Shown here: positions 35,020-44,394 of the stretch, piece after piece
Position numbering within the stretch: position 1 is the first letter of the stretch
Layout of the letters: every line of letters begins with the position of its first letter
Assembly: GCA_012511955.1 (NCBI GenBank)
Contig: JAAZFC010000070.1
Coordinates: 1 to 64,000 of the forward strand
Origin: Fibrobacter sp.
Lineage (GTDB): Bacteria; Fibrobacterota; Fibrobacteria; Fibrobacterales; Fibrobacteraceae
Reading direction: 5' to 3'
Length of the DNA stretch: 64,000 bases
Position numbers and translations under genes: made by a program
Notes under the pieces: generated by a model
The model's database searches: none
What the model was told of the DNA's origin: nothing
The model's input: the letters and a program-made list of their open reading frames with translations, nothing else

Positions 35020-35712
35020 ATGGAAAAAGCTCCTTTTTTTGAATTGATTAAAATGGCTGACTCGGCGACTTTAATCATTTTAATTCTTCTATTGGTAATG
35101 TCGGTGGGGACTTGTGGAATAATATTGATTAAGATGAGATATTACCGCAATACCACCAATGCTAATGCAGAATTTTATGAGCGTTTTGTGCATATAGAGC
35201 AGTTTGTGCAAGTAAAAGGTATTTGTAGGCAAATAGGTAGCAGTCCACTTAAACAGCTTACCGAAGAAGTTCTGATAGAAGCGCAAAAGTTCTCTGCCTT
35301 TGTCAGTTATGATTCCATCCAGCATCGCGCATCTTTATTAGAAGACACTATTCAACGCTCCATTGAGGCTATTCGTTTAGAAGAAGATCGTTTTTTAAGT
35401 TTTTTGGCTTTATCTTCGAATCTCTCTCCGTTTTTTGGTCTTTTAGGAACAGTTTGGGGAATAATGGTGGCATTTTATGAGATTGGGCAACATGGTTCTG
35501 CAGATTTAACTGTGGTTGCTCCTGGTATTGCTGCGGCGTTGATCACCACAGTGGCGGGTTTGCTTGTGGCAATTCCCGCATCTGGAGCTTATAATATTTT
35601 TGTTAATCGCAACAATCGCAACGAAATTAGTTTTTACAATTTTGGCTCTAGGGTGCTGAGTTTGTTTAAACGAGGTGATTTGTTAGCCCTCGAAGAAGTA
35701 GCAGGCGAATAA
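35020..35712 (+). CDS. tolQ: TolQ / ExbB-family proton channel protein
   Basis: A 230-residue inner-membrane protein with a TM helix at about residues 14-35 and a long cytoplasmic loop. A second and third TM pair follow (LSPFFGLLGTVWGIMVAF and APGIAAALITTVAGLLVAIPA), the conserved MotA/TolQ/ExbB signature. With TolR it forms the proton-driven motor that energises TolA. It starts the tolQRAB-pal-cpoB operon, one base before tolR. Confidence 0.92.
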   Translation: MEKAPFFELIKMADSATLIILILLLVMSVGTCGIILIKMRYYRNTTNANAEFYERFVHIEQFVQVKGICRQIGSSPLKQLTEEVLIEAQKFSAFVSYDSIQHRASLLEDTIQRSIEAIRLEEDRFLSFLALSSNLSPFFGLLGTVWGIMVAFYEIGQHGSADLTVVAPGIAAALITTVAGLLVAIPASGAYNIFVNRNNRNEISFYNFGSRVLSLFKRGDLLALEEVAGE

Positions 35713-35713
35713 T

Positions 35714-36115
35714 ATGAAGCGCAGCAGAAGCAAACCATTAATGCAGGAAATGAACCTCACCAATATGATTGATGTGGTTTTTGCTGTTTTAATTGTTTTT
35801 ATGATTTCTGCTCCCCTAATGAGTCAGGGGGTGCAAGTGGATTTGCCTAAGGCAGAAGCGCCTACCATTGAGCAAAAAAAGCTTTTAAAAGTTTCAATCA
35901 CCCAAGATTGTAAAATTTTTATTGCGGATATGGAAGTTAGCAGAGGTGATTTTGATAATGTATTTAGCACTATTTGGGATGGTGAAAGTCCTGTGGTTGT
36001 TAATTCTGATGAGTCAGTTAATTATGGCATGGTGATGGAAATAGTATCTCAAATTCAAGCTAATGGAGTAACTCGTTTAGGCTTTTTAACTCTCCCCCCC
36101 AGAACGGAGTTTTAA
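35714..36115 (+). CDS. tolR: TolR / ExbD-family protein
   Basis: A 133-residue protein with one TM helix (NMIDVVFAVLIVFMISAP) carrying the essential membrane aspartate, then a periplasmic domain (VDLPKAEAP onward). It partners TolQ as the motor stator. It is separated by one base from tolQ and three from tolA. Confidence 0.92.
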   Translation: MKRSRSKPLMQEMNLTNMIDVVFAVLIVFMISAPLMSQGVQVDLPKAEAPTIEQKKLLKVSITQDCKIFIADMEVSRGDFDNVFSTIWDGESPVVVNSDESVNYGMVMEIVSQIQANGVTRLGFLTLPPRTEF

Positions 36116-36118
36116 TTA

Positions 36119-36820
36119 ATGATAGAAGTTGCCTTTCGCCGAGATGATACCGGGCGATATTTAGTGCGTATTGTTGTAGCTTCTGTAATATTGCATGCAG
36201 CTGTAATAGTGGCATTGGTGGCCTTTATGTTTTTTAAACCCAAAGCTAAAATTGAGCCCATTCATATATTTGAACTTATAACCATAGAAGAACCTAAACC
36301 TATGGTTAAACCTAAGCCAAAAATTGCTCAGCCTACTCCGCCCAAGCCCCCAGAAGTAAGACCTAAACCCCAAGATCCAAAGCCAGTAACAAAGCCAGTA
36401 GAAAAAACTTTAGCGCCAGAACCTAAATTAGCTACTGAAGAAACTGTAGAAGAAATTGTGGAAGAAGAAGAGTTTGAAATGGAATTACCCGAGTTCGATA
36501 ATGCTCCTCAGTTGCGGACAGTGGAATCGATATTTATAGATCCTTTGATGCAAGTTTATTTAGAACAGCTTCAGATGATTTTAATGGGGAATTTTAATCC
36601 CCCTGCAGGCATAAATGTATCTAAATATGCAAAAACTTCAGTGCAGTTTACAATTCAACGGAACGGTGCTATAACTGGGGTGCAACTTAAAATTTCTTCA
36701 GGAAATGCCACTTGGGATCGTTTAGCTATGCGAGCTATTAATATTTCTAAACTTCCCCCTTTGCCTCCCAATTATCGTGCTCCTGTGCTCCCCTTAGTGT
36801 TTGATTTTAGAGAGAAATGA
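36119..36820 (+). CDS. tolA: TolA / TonB-like energy transducer
   Basis: A 233-residue protein with an N-terminal TM anchor (about residues 19-39) and a Pro/Lys/Glu-rich linker (about 45-125). The C-terminal domain contains TIQRNGAITGVQLKISSGNATWDRLAMRA and a PPLPPNYR end, typical of TonB/TolA C-terminal domains. It spans the periplasm to link TolQR to Pal and TolB. The position between tolR and tolB favours TolA over TonB. Confidence 0.85.
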   Translation: MIEVAFRRDDTGRYLVRIVVASVILHAAVIVALVAFMFFKPKAKIEPIHIFELITIEEPKPMVKPKPKIAQPTPPKPPEVRPKPQDPKPVTKPVEKTLAPEPKLATEETVEEIVEEEEFEMELPEFDNAPQLRTVESIFIDPLMQVYLEQLQMILMGNFNPPAGINVSKYAKTSVQFTIQRNGAITGVQLKISSGNATWDRLAMRAINISKLPPLPPNYRAPVLPLVFDFREK

Positions 36821-36850
36821 ATTAGTTTTAATTAAATTTTGGTGTAAAAT

Positions 36851-38128
36851 ATGCGTTGGTTTTTAATTTTAATGTTTGGAGTGGCTTTATCTTACGCCGC
36901 CATTGACACTGTTTATTTAGAAATTGCAGTGGAAGGCCAAAGAGCTATTCCTTTGGGCTTAGTACATATAGAAGGGACTGAAAACATTATTCTCCATGAA
37001 GCACCACATAAAACTCTAGAAAGAGACTTCTTTATGTCGGGGAGGTTTGCTCCCGTAGTTTTACCCCAATACAATCGCATGACTTTTTATCAAAATCGCG
37101 TGGCATATTTTGTTTCGGGGAAAATTACCTCCACCGATGATAAACAATATGAATTGGAGTTGAAATTAATTGCGGTGCAAAGTTTAACTTTGGTTACGGG
37201 ACAGTCTTATAAAGTGCCTTTAGAACAAGTGCGCCAAGCTTTGCATGATTTTGCTGACATGGTAAGCCAACAATTGACTGGGTATAGAGGGGTGGCATCT
37301 TCTCGCTTGGCTTGGGTGTCTAAAATTCGCGGTTATAAACAAATTGTAGTGGGGGACTATGATGGTTACAATGCCAAACAAGCTACCACCCATCCCAGCA
37401 TAAATACCATGCCTACCTGGGATCGCAATCTCAATAAGATTTATTTTACTAGTTTCCGCAACGATAGGCCGCAGATTTTTTCCCGAGATTTTAACACAGG
37501 GAGAGTGCAATTGCTTTTTCCCCATTTAGATCAAACTTTTAGTCCAGCAGCGAGTCCTACTACTGATGAATTGGTTTTTACCGTTTCTAAGCATGGAAGG
37601 TCTAACTTATGGATAGCTGACACAGAAAGTCTAAGAACTAGGCAATTATCATATCAGCGTGCTAATGAAACCAGCCCCGCTTGGGCTCCCAACGGTTATG
37701 AAGTTTTATTTAGCGCTGACAGAGGTGGTTCCCCACAAATATATGCCATGGATAACAATGGTGGCGATATGCGGCGCGTGACTTTTGTAGGACATTACAA
37801 TGAAAGTGCTTCTTGGTCTCCCTTAGGGGGAAAAATCGTGTATTCTTCTCAAGATCCAGGTGGTTTCAACATTTATACCAGTGATTTAGCTGGGGGAGAA
37901 GTAACGCAATTAACCATGAATGCTGGCAATAATGAGCATCCAGTTTGGTCTCCCGATGGCATGATGATCGCTTTTTCTTCAAATCGTACAGGCTCGTATC
38001 AAATTTATGTGATGCGTCAAGATGGTTCAGGCGTTACGCGCATAACAGGTGGAACAGAAAACACTTGGCCTTCTTGGGCGCCCTCTGTAAATACTTTTCA
38101 CCAAGAATCCCAAGGAAATAATCCATGA
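36851..38128 (+). CDS. tolB: TolB periplasmic beta-propeller protein
   Basis: A 425-residue secreted protein with a signal peptide (about 17 residues), an N-terminal alpha/beta domain and a propeller of repeated WSPDG-type units, such as PVWSPDGMMIAFSSNRTGSYQIYVM. It is released to the periplasm and binds Pal. The stop overlaps the pal ATG by 4 bases (ATGA). Confidence 0.93.
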   Translation: MRWFLILMFGVALSYAAIDTVYLEIAVEGQRAIPLGLVHIEGTENIILHEAPHKTLERDFFMSGRFAPVVLPQYNRMTFYQNRVAYFVSGKITSTDDKQYELELKLIAVQSLTLVTGQSYKVPLEQVRQALHDFADMVSQQLTGYRGVASSRLAWVSKIRGYKQIVVGDYDGYNAKQATTHPSINTMPTWDRNLNKIYFTSFRNDRPQIFSRDFNTGRVQLLFPHLDQTFSPAASPTTDELVFTVSKHGRSNLWIADTESLRTRQLSYQRANETSPAWAPNGYEVLFSADRGGSPQIYAMDNNGGDMRRVTFVGHYNESASWSPLGGKIVYSSQDPGGFNIYTSDLAGGEVTQLTMNAGNNEHPVWSPDGMMIAFSSNRTGSYQIYVMRQDGSGVTRITGGTENTWPSWAPSVNTFHQESQGNNP

Positions 38129-38694
38129 AAAAAACATTACTTATAACATTAACCTTCGCAATGATATTTGCCTGTGGAAAAAAGGCAGAACCTCCGCAAG
38201 TAGAGGTTCCCGCTGAAGAGGCACCTGTTGCAGCTGCTCCTGTAAATCAAGATAGTATAGATGCTGCTCAGCAAGCTGAAGAGCTTAGACAAGCGGAGCT
38301 AGAAAATCAAAGAATAGAGCAGCAGCGCTCCTTGTTAGAAGACATGATGAACAGATTAATGGCAGAAGAAATTTATTTTGACTTTGATAAAGCCAGTCTT
38401 ACGGAAAAAGCGAGAGCTTTATTAGCTGAAGCTGCAGATATTATGCAAAAGGAACCCACTCTTTATGTGGAAGTACAAGGACATACCGATGAGCGTGGCT
38501 CTGCTGCATATAATATGGCATTAGGCGGAAAACGCGCTCAATCTGTGGTGCAATACCTTATAGATTATGGAGTTTCCAGTGATCGCCTTAAAAGTATTAG
38601 TTTTGGGGAAGAGGCTCCCAAAGCGGAAGGTGTTACCGAAGAAGCTTATGCTCTAAATAGGCGTGCCGCTTTTAAAGTGCAAATTATTAAATAA
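38125..38694 (+). CDS. pal: Peptidoglycan-associated lipoprotein Pal
   Basis: A 189-residue outer-membrane lipoprotein with lipobox FAMIFAC. A Glu/Ala/Gln-rich helix precedes an OmpA-like peptidoglycan-binding domain, with YFDFDKASLTEKA and the VQGHTDERGSAAYNMALGGKRA motif. It links the outer membrane to the cell wall and to TolA/TolB. It is followed by cpoB. Confidence 0.95.
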   Translation: MKKTLLITLTFAMIFACGKKAEPPQVEVPAEEAPVAAAPVNQDSIDAAQQAEELRQAELENQRIEQQRSLLEDMMNRLMAEEIYFDFDKASLTEKARALLAEAADIMQKEPTLYVEVQGHTDERGSAAYNMALGGKRAQSVVQYLIDYGVSSDRLKSISFGEEAPKAEGVTEEAYALNRRAAFKVQIIK

Positions 38695-38731
38695 CTTATA
38701 AATGATAGGTTCATATCTTCAAGGTGAGGTC

Positions 38732-39631
38732 ATGCAAATAAAAAAAATAATATTACCCGCTTTTTTCTTGGCATTCTTATGGAGTTGCTCCAGCGTGACT
38801 CTATTGAGAACAAAAGAAATTCAGGCCGTGGGCGATGATGTAAAAAAAGAAGTAAATGTTCAAATGACCCAGCAAATAGACTCTTTGCGTTTGATTTTGG
38901 ATTCTCTAATGGAGTCCAATGAGCGCTTACAAAGGCGTTTAATTGCGGATTTTGGCATGGTTTCTGGGCGTTTTGCTTCTGATATGGACAAAATAGATGC
39001 TCGCCTTGAAGAAGCCTTGTACAGGTTAGATATGGTGGTTAATGCCGCTCGAACTCCCACTAAAAGAGTGGTGATAGACAAAAGGGAAGAAATGGCCACC
39101 AATGCACCACCTATAGCAGAGCAAGACCCTAATATGATGGGGCAAGAATCTGGTATGGGGGTATTAGTTCCGAAAAGCGATGAAGAAACTGAGTTAGAAA
39201 AGCTTTATGCCACGGCGCGCTTAGATTTCCAGCGCAGTGAATATAAAATAGCTTTTGAGGGCTTCAAGCAGGTATATGAACAAGCGGGGCAAACAGAAAT
39301 GGGAGAAAATGCTCTTTATTGGATTGCTTTTTGCCTATTAGAAACCAAACAAGAAGATAAAGGCATACAGGTTTTAGAGAGAATTTTAAAACAGTTTCCC
39401 CAGGGCAATAAAGTTTGTTTGAGTTTGTTTAAATTAGCGCAAATAAGTGAAACAAAAACAGAAACACAAAACCAAGTGCAGTATTTGCAAAGATTAACCG
39501 CCCAGCCTCAGTGTCGGGAAACTAACGAAGCCTATCGCGCCATTGAATTGCTAAATGAGCTTGTGGGTTCAGATGGTAAAATTAGAACACAAAAAGTACC
39601 TCCGCCCCCCGCAGCTCCCCCTATACATTAG
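38732..39631 (+). CDS. cpoB: CpoB/YbgF-like Tol-Pal accessory lipoprotein
   Basis: A 299-residue protein. The ATG at 38732 follows an AGGTGAGG site, while a longer frame opening at 38702 lacks one. It carries a lipoprotein signal with cysteine at about residue 19 (FLWSC), a coiled-coil segment (about 30-100) and C-terminal TPR-like repeats (KLYATARLDFQRSEYKIAFEGFKQVYEQ). It coordinates Tol-Pal with cell-wall synthesis in other species. The 3' end overlaps the convergent glycosyltransferase by 11 bases. Confidence 0.85.
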   Translation: MQIKKIILPAFFLAFLWSCSSVTLLRTKEIQAVGDDVKKEVNVQMTQQIDSLRLILDSLMESNERLQRRLIADFGMVSGRFASDMDKIDARLEEALYRLDMVVNAARTPTKRVVIDKREEMATNAPPIAEQDPNMMGQESGMGVLVPKSDEETELEKLYATARLDFQRSEYKIAFEGFKQVYEQAGQTEMGENALYWIAFCLLETKQEDKGIQVLERILKQFPQGNKVCLSLFKLAQISETKTETQNQVQYLQRLTAQPQCRETNEAYRAIELLNELVGSDGKIRTQKVPPPPAAPPIH

Positions 39632-40721
39632 AATTAGCACTGCTAGAATTTAAGACTAATTCCGCAATTTGCTGAGCGCATTTTTGCCAGCTAAAGTTTT
39701 GTGAGTTTTCTGCGCCAAGATCTATCATTTCTTGGTGTTTTTCGTTGTTTTCTAGTTTTTTAAGATTTGCCACCCAACTTTGGGGATTATGAGAATCTGC
39801 CACAAGCACTCCAGCGCCCCCCACCTCTAATAAAGCTGGAGTGGGAGCGACCACCACCGGGCAAGAATGACTTTGGGCTTCCAACATTGGCATTCCAAAC
39901 CCTTCTGCCAAGCTGGGATACACCAGAGCAAAAGCATTTTGATACAACTGCACCAAAGTTTCGGTAGAAGTATATTCCCACCAATGCACTCGTTGCTGCA
40001 GTTGCAGTTTAGCGATAAGATCTTGCAACTTCTGCTTGTATTTACCCTGGGTTTGCCCAGTAATTATTAAATCCATTTTTAAACTGGGCATGGCTTTGAG
40101 CACCACTTCGAGGTTTTTGTGGGGCAAGCTTAGCCCTACGCAGAGAATATATTGGGAAGGTAAATCTAAAACATCTTTTGAGGGAGAAAAATCTTGTAAA
40201 CTCACTCCATTGGATATGATTTTAGTCTGAGATAAAGGAATTTTGAAATGTTTGTGCAATAATTTTTGGGTTTGCTGGGAAATGCAGATAATTTTGACAC
40301 TGGATTTTAAAAGGCTAGGCAAGCGAAATTTGGTGAAAAAATATTGCAACAAATGTTGGCGGGGAAAGCTAAGCGCGATAAAATCGTGGACGGTGATTAT
40401 CTGCTGGGGGATTTTACCGCTATTGGGAGAGGGCGAATACACCCGATCGTAGTTTTTGGCGATTTTAGGAAAGATAAAAGCATTCCACCAATGGCGGTAA
40501 ATCGCGGGGAAATGCGTGCTGGTGGAGCGCCCCATCTGGGGCTTGAGCGGAATCCAGCGAAAATTTTTGTCCCAGTTGGGGATTTTCACCGGACTAAAAA
40601 CATCTATTTGATGGGTGGAAAATTCGGGCATTTGCGCCCATATTTTGAGGATTTCAAGGGTGTAAATGCCAATGCCACTGGGTTTTGGACTCAAAAAAGA
40701 AGCATTTACCGCGATTTTCAT
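39621..40721 (-). CDS. Glycosyltransferase family 4 (GT1-type fold)
   Basis: A 366-residue GT-B enzyme. The N-terminus MKIAVNASFLSPKPSGIGIYT and the C-terminal YPSLAEGFGMPMLEAQSHSCPVV motif are typical of mannosyl/glucosyl GT4 transferases. It is probably involved in envelope polysaccharide. It is minus strand, between cpoB (convergent overlap) and the ferredoxin gene, and a terminator lies just upstream. Confidence 0.88.
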   Translation of the reverse strand: MKIAVNASFLSPKPSGIGIYTLEILKIWAQMPEFSTHQIDVFSPVKIPNWDKNFRWIPLKPQMGRSTSTHFPAIYRHWWNAFIFPKIAKNYDRVYSPSPNSGKIPQQIITVHDFIALSFPRQHLLQYFFTKFRLPSLLKSSVKIICISQQTQKLLHKHFKIPLSQTKIISNGVSLQDFSPSKDVLDLPSQYILCVGLSLPHKNLEVVLKAMPSLKMDLIITGQTQGKYKQKLQDLIAKLQLQQRVHWWEYTSTETLVQLYQNAFALVYPSLAEGFGMPMLEAQSHSCPVVVAPTPALLEVGGAGVLVADSHNPQSWVANLKKLENNEKHQEMIDLGAENSQNFSWQKCAQQIAELVLNSSSANSNV

Positions 40722-40734
40722 GGTTTTAATCTAT

Positions 40735-40761
40735 AAAAAAAGCCCTGTCCGAGGACAGGGC
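40735..40761 (-). terminator. Terminator of the ferredoxin gene (minus strand)
   Basis: The hairpin GCCCTGTCC / GGACAGGGC (40742-40750 with 40753-40761) is followed on the minus strand by a T-run at 40735-40741. It closes the ferredoxin transcript 19 bases after its stop and before the downstream glycosyltransferase. Confidence 0.9.
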
Positions 40762-40779
40762 ATGCTAAAATCTTAATGA

Positions 40780-41007
40780 TTAAACAGGATAATCGCGATT
40801 TCCAGAATTGTCGAATTCGATAGCGATAGTTGCCACAGGGCAGCTATCCGCAGCTTCTTTGATTTCGTCAACTAAAGAAAAATCCGCATCTTCTTTAATA
40901 ATCATTTTTTCAGGAACTTCAAAAACTGAATCACATACTGCTTCGCAAGCGCCGCACATGGTACATTCGTTTTCAGTTTCATCTAGCCATACTCTTGTAA
41001 TTACCAT
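40780..41007 (-). CDS. Single-cluster [4Fe-4S] ferredoxin
   Basis: A 75-residue ferredoxin with one set of cluster ligands, CTMCGACEAVC (Cys15, 18, 21) and a distant CP (Cys56); an extra Cys lies at 25. A single cluster of D. gigas/4Fe type fits better than a 2x[4Fe-4S] protein. It probably carries electrons for anaerobic metabolism. It is divergent from argB, and AGGAG precedes the ATG. Confidence 0.85.
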   Translation of the reverse strand: MVITRVWLDETENECTMCGACEAVCDSVFEVPEKMIIKEDADFSLVDEIKEAADSCPVATIAIEFDNSGNRDYPV

Positions 41008-41095
41008 AATAATACTCCTTGAAGTTTGGTTTTAATAATACGAATATAAAAAAATAAAAGTTTTGTATTTGCTAATATTGTATTAAAGGTTAAAA

Positions 41096-41875
41096 ATGAC
41101 AAAAATAGTGATAAAAATTGGCGGTTCCTTAGCCATAGATGAGGCTAAGTTAGAGGATTTCTTGCGTGGATTTGCGCAAATAACTGCACTTCCCCATATA
41201 AAAGTGGCTTTGGTGCATGGGGGCGGCAAAGATATCAATGAGAATATTGCCCTACTCCAAGAAGAAGTTAATTTTATTAATGGCTTACGCGTAACCACCC
41301 CCGGAATTATGAAAATGGTGGAAATGACCCTGAGCGGTCATGTAAACAAAAAACTGGTGCGCATGCTTTTAGCCATGCAATGCCCCGCCGTGGGAATTTC
41401 CGGCGTAGATGGGCAAATTTTTAGTGCAGATAAACTAAAAGCTGAGGTGGATTTAGGTCAGGTGGGCGATATTCACAGCGTAAATCCTCAATTAATCCAA
41501 GATTTATGGCAAAGCGGTTGGACCCCAGTGGTTTCTCCGATTTCTTATGGCGCTGAAATGCCTTTTAATGTCAATGCCGATACTGCTGCTTCGGAATTGG
41601 CCGTAGCTTTACAGGCAGATCAGTTTATTTTGGTCAGCGATGTCCCTGGGGTTTTAGATGGGGAAAAAAATGTCATTGGCGAACTAGATGCCCCAAAAAT
41701 CGCCACACTCATAGACCAGCAAATAATTACTGGGGGAATGATCCCTAAAGTGCAAGCCAGCTTAGACTCCATTGAGCGCGGTTTAAAATCAATTCATATC
41801 GTGGGTTGGCATAGCCCTGAACACTTGCGTCAACAAATTACAGGAGAAGAAAATCATGGAAGCATCATCCGTTAA
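41096..41875 (+). CDS. argB: Acetylglutamate kinase
   Basis: A 259-residue kinase phosphorylating N-acetylglutamate in arginine synthesis. It has the KIGGSLA start and HGGGKDINE substrate loop, and the later segments resemble the amino-acid kinase fold (SDVPGVLDG). It overlaps argD by 20 bases, indicating tight coupling. Start ATG at 41096. Confidence 0.95.
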   Translation: MTKIVIKIGGSLAIDEAKLEDFLRGFAQITALPHIKVALVHGGGKDINENIALLQEEVNFINGLRVTTPGIMKMVEMTLSGHVNKKLVRMLLAMQCPAVGISGVDGQIFSADKLKAEVDLGQVGDIHSVNPQLIQDLWQSGWTPVVSPISYGAEMPFNVNADTAASELAVALQADQFILVSDVPGVLDGEKNVIGELDAPKIATLIDQQIITGGMIPKVQASLDSIERGLKSIHIVGWHSPEHLRQQITGEENHGSIIR

Positions 41876-43067
41876 TTTACAAGAATTAGACAATACTTTA
41901 TTAGCGCCCACTTACATTAAGGCAGATATGGAGTTCAGCCATGGGGAAGGTTCATGGCTATTTACTCGTCAAGGGGAAAAGGTCTTGGATTTTGTTACCG
42001 GTATTGCGGTAAATGCTTTAGGTCATGGTCATAAAGCGGTGCAAAATGCCATTGTGGAGCAAAGTCAAAAATATTTGCACCTTTCAAACTTGTATATCAA
42101 CGAGCCACAATTAAGCTTAGCTCAAGAACTGCTAAAAACCAACCCTAATTTGGGAACTGGTGCTAAAGCTTTTTTCGCTAATTCAGGTACTGAGGCTAAC
42201 GAAGGAGCTATTAAGTTTGCTCGCAAATACTTTGATCGCCAAGGCCAAGGCCAACGTCAGCAAATCGTTACTTTTGTCAATAGTTTTCACGGTAGAACTT
42301 TCGGCGCTTTAGCCGCTACTGGCCAACCCGCACTTAAACAGGGTTTTGGTACCATGCCCGGCGATTTTGTGCATTTAGAATGGAATGATAGTGAAACTCT
42401 GCGCCGCACAGTAAACGCAGAAACTTGTGCTATTATGTTAGAACCCATCGCTGCCGAAGGTGGTATTTTAACCCCGAACCCAGAATTTATCGCCACAATC
42501 AATGAACTGCGTCAAAAGCATGGCTGTTTGGTAATTGTAGATGAAATTCAAACCGGATTGGGGCGTTGCGGAGCTATATCTGGAGCGCATAAATACGATT
42601 TAGACCACGATATAAGCACCTGGGCCAAAGCTTTGGGTGGCGGTTTGCCCTTGGGAATGATTTTGTTGCGCAAAAAAGTGGCTGCGCAAATAAAACCTGG
42701 AGATCACGGCACTACTTTTGGTGGTAATCCCGTATCTTGTGCGGCGGGTTTGGCTGTGCTAAAAACAGTGAATAATTCAGACTTTTTGGCTAACTTGACT
42801 GAACGCAGTGAGCAAATTCAAGCGGGTTTGCAAAAACTAGGAGAAAAATACTCCTGGTTGGGAGAAATCCGCGGGGCAGGTTTGCTTTTAGGCATTCGCT
42901 GTACCAAACCTGTGGGCGATCTTATCGCAGCTTGTCGCAGTGAGGGATTGTTGGCGCATCGCGCTGGCGCCGATATTTTGCGCTTGCTCCCACCACTAAA
43001 TGTCAGTGAAAATGAAGTGGAATTGGCCTTGTCCAAGATAGATGCCGCCTGTGCAACTATGAATTAA
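41856..43067 (+). CDS. argD: Acetylornithine aminotransferase
   Basis: A 403-residue class III PLP transaminase. It has the FANSGTEANEGAIKFARKY block, the VIVDEIQTGLGRCG metal/PLP site and the active lysine in WAKALGGGLPLG. It converts N-acetylglutamate semialdehyde to N-acetylornithine. AGGAG inside argB precedes the ATG at 41856. argG follows after 67 bases, which include a weak AGCAAG/CTTGCT hairpin. Confidence 0.93.
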   Translation: MEASSVNLQELDNTLLAPTYIKADMEFSHGEGSWLFTRQGEKVLDFVTGIAVNALGHGHKAVQNAIVEQSQKYLHLSNLYINEPQLSLAQELLKTNPNLGTGAKAFFANSGTEANEGAIKFARKYFDRQGQGQRQQIVTFVNSFHGRTFGALAATGQPALKQGFGTMPGDFVHLEWNDSETLRRTVNAETCAIMLEPIAAEGGILTPNPEFIATINELRQKHGCLVIVDEIQTGLGRCGAISGAHKYDLDHDISTWAKALGGGLPLGMILLRKKVAAQIKPGDHGTTFGGNPVSCAAGLAVLKTVNNSDFLANLTERSEQIQAGLQKLGEKYSWLGEIRGAGLLLGIRCTKPVGDLIAACRSEGLLAHRAGADILRLLPPLNVSENEVELALSKIDAACATMN

Positions 43068-43134
43068 AAAGTTTTAAAAGCAAGCAAATTTGTAGCCTTG
43101 CTATATTTGTTTAAAAATTAACTATGAGGTTTTT

Positions 43135-44394
43135 ATGTCATCAGCACCCAAAGTAAAAAAAGTAGTTCTCGCTTATTCGGGCGGATTAGACACTTCTGTA
43201 ATAATTCCCTGGCTCAAAGAAAACTATGATTGCGAAGTCATAGCTTTTGCCGCAGATTTAGGCCAGGGCGATATAGAACCTGAAGCCTTAAAAGAAAAAG
43301 CCATTCAAACCGGCGCTTCCAAATGTTATGTGTTGGACTTGCGCAAAGAATTTATGGAAGATTATGTTTGGCCTACATTGCGTGCTGGGGCTAAATACGA
43401 AGGAACATACTTGCTGGGCACAGCCTTTGCTCGCCCCTTAATCGCCAAATATCAAGTGCTAATCGCTCAAAAAGAGGGCGCCGATGCAGTGGCTCACGGT
43501 TCCACTGGAAAGGGCAATGACCAAGTGCGTTTTGAGTTGACTTATGCGGCCATGGATCCCAGTTTGACCGTACTAGCCCCATGGAAAGATCCCCTTTGGG
43601 ACTTGGACAGCCGTGAAGCCTGTATAGATTATGCCAAAGAGCGCAATATTCCCTTGACTGTAAGTAAAGAAAAGATTTATTCCGAAGATGGCAACTTGTG
43701 GCATCTTTCCCATGAAGGGGGGATTTTAGAGTTTCCCGAAAAAGAACATAAGTACGACATGTTGCAAATGTCCAACACCTTTGAACAAGCCCCTGACACC
43801 CCAGGTTATGTGAGCATAGGCTTTGAAAAAGGCATTCCGGTTTCTGTGGATGGCGTTAAAATGGACGCAGTGGAGCTAATAGAAAAACTCAACGCTATTG
43901 GTGGTGAACACGCTTGTGGTTTGCTCGATATCGTGGAAAATCGCTTGGTTGGTCTTAAAAGTCGCGGTGTTTATGAAACTCCAGGTGGTTCATTGCTTTA
44001 CAAAGCCCATGAATTGCTAGAAACTTTGACTTTAGATAAAAGTACCATGGCAGAAAAGCAAAAATTAGCCCAAACTTATGCCTTTTTGGTGTATAATGGC
44101 GAATGGTTTACTCCTTTGCGCCAGGCCATAGATGCTTTTGTGGATGAAACTCAAAAAGTTGTTACCGGCGAGGTACGCTTAAAACTATATAAAGGTAATA
44201 TCATACCCGCAGGCTACAGCAGCCCTCACAGTCTTTACGACGATGAGCTGGGCGGCTTTTCTGATGTGGAAATGTACGATCAAAAAGACGCTACCGGATT
44301 TATCCGCTGCTTTGGTTTGCCCATGAAAACCCGTGCGCTTATGTTAGGTGATAAGAGCAATGTGGATTTTGGGGACAACCAGGTTGATGTGTAA
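43135..44394 (+). CDS. argG: Argininosuccinate synthase
   Basis: A 419-residue enzyme coupling citrulline and aspartate with ATP. The N-terminal [11 protein letters not shown]-loop is intact, as are [14 protein letters not shown] and ALSPWKDP-like [15 protein letters not shown]. It follows argB-argD; argH, argC and argF are not in the window. The 430-base region after it is an unusual structured stretch rather than a simple terminator. Confidence 0.96.
   Translation: MSSAPKVKKVVLAYSGGLDTSVIIPWLKENYDCEVIAFAADLGQGDIEPEALKEKAIQTGASKCYVLDLRKEFMEDYVWPTLRAGAKYEGTYLLGTAFARPLIAKYQVLIAQKEGADAVAHGSTGKGNDQVRFELTYAAMDPSLTVLAPWKDPLWDLDSREACIDYAKERNIPLTVSKEKIYSEDGNLWHLSHEGGILEFPEKEHKYDMLQMSNTFEQAPDTPGYVSIGFEKGIPVSVDGVKMDAVELIEKLNAIGGEHACGLLDIVENRLVGLKSRGVYETPGGSLLYKAHELLETLTLDKSTMAEKQKLAQTYAFLVYNGEWFTPLRQAIDAFVDETQKVVTGEVRLKLYKGNIIPAGYSSPHSLYDDELGGFSDVEMYDQKDATGFIRCFGLPMKTRALMLGDKSNVDFGDNQVDV

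Noticed and set aside
43080-43105. AGCAAG/CTTGCT hairpin between argD and argG as a terminator
   Set aside because: The loop is long (12 bases) and no T-run follows directly; it is too weak to call.
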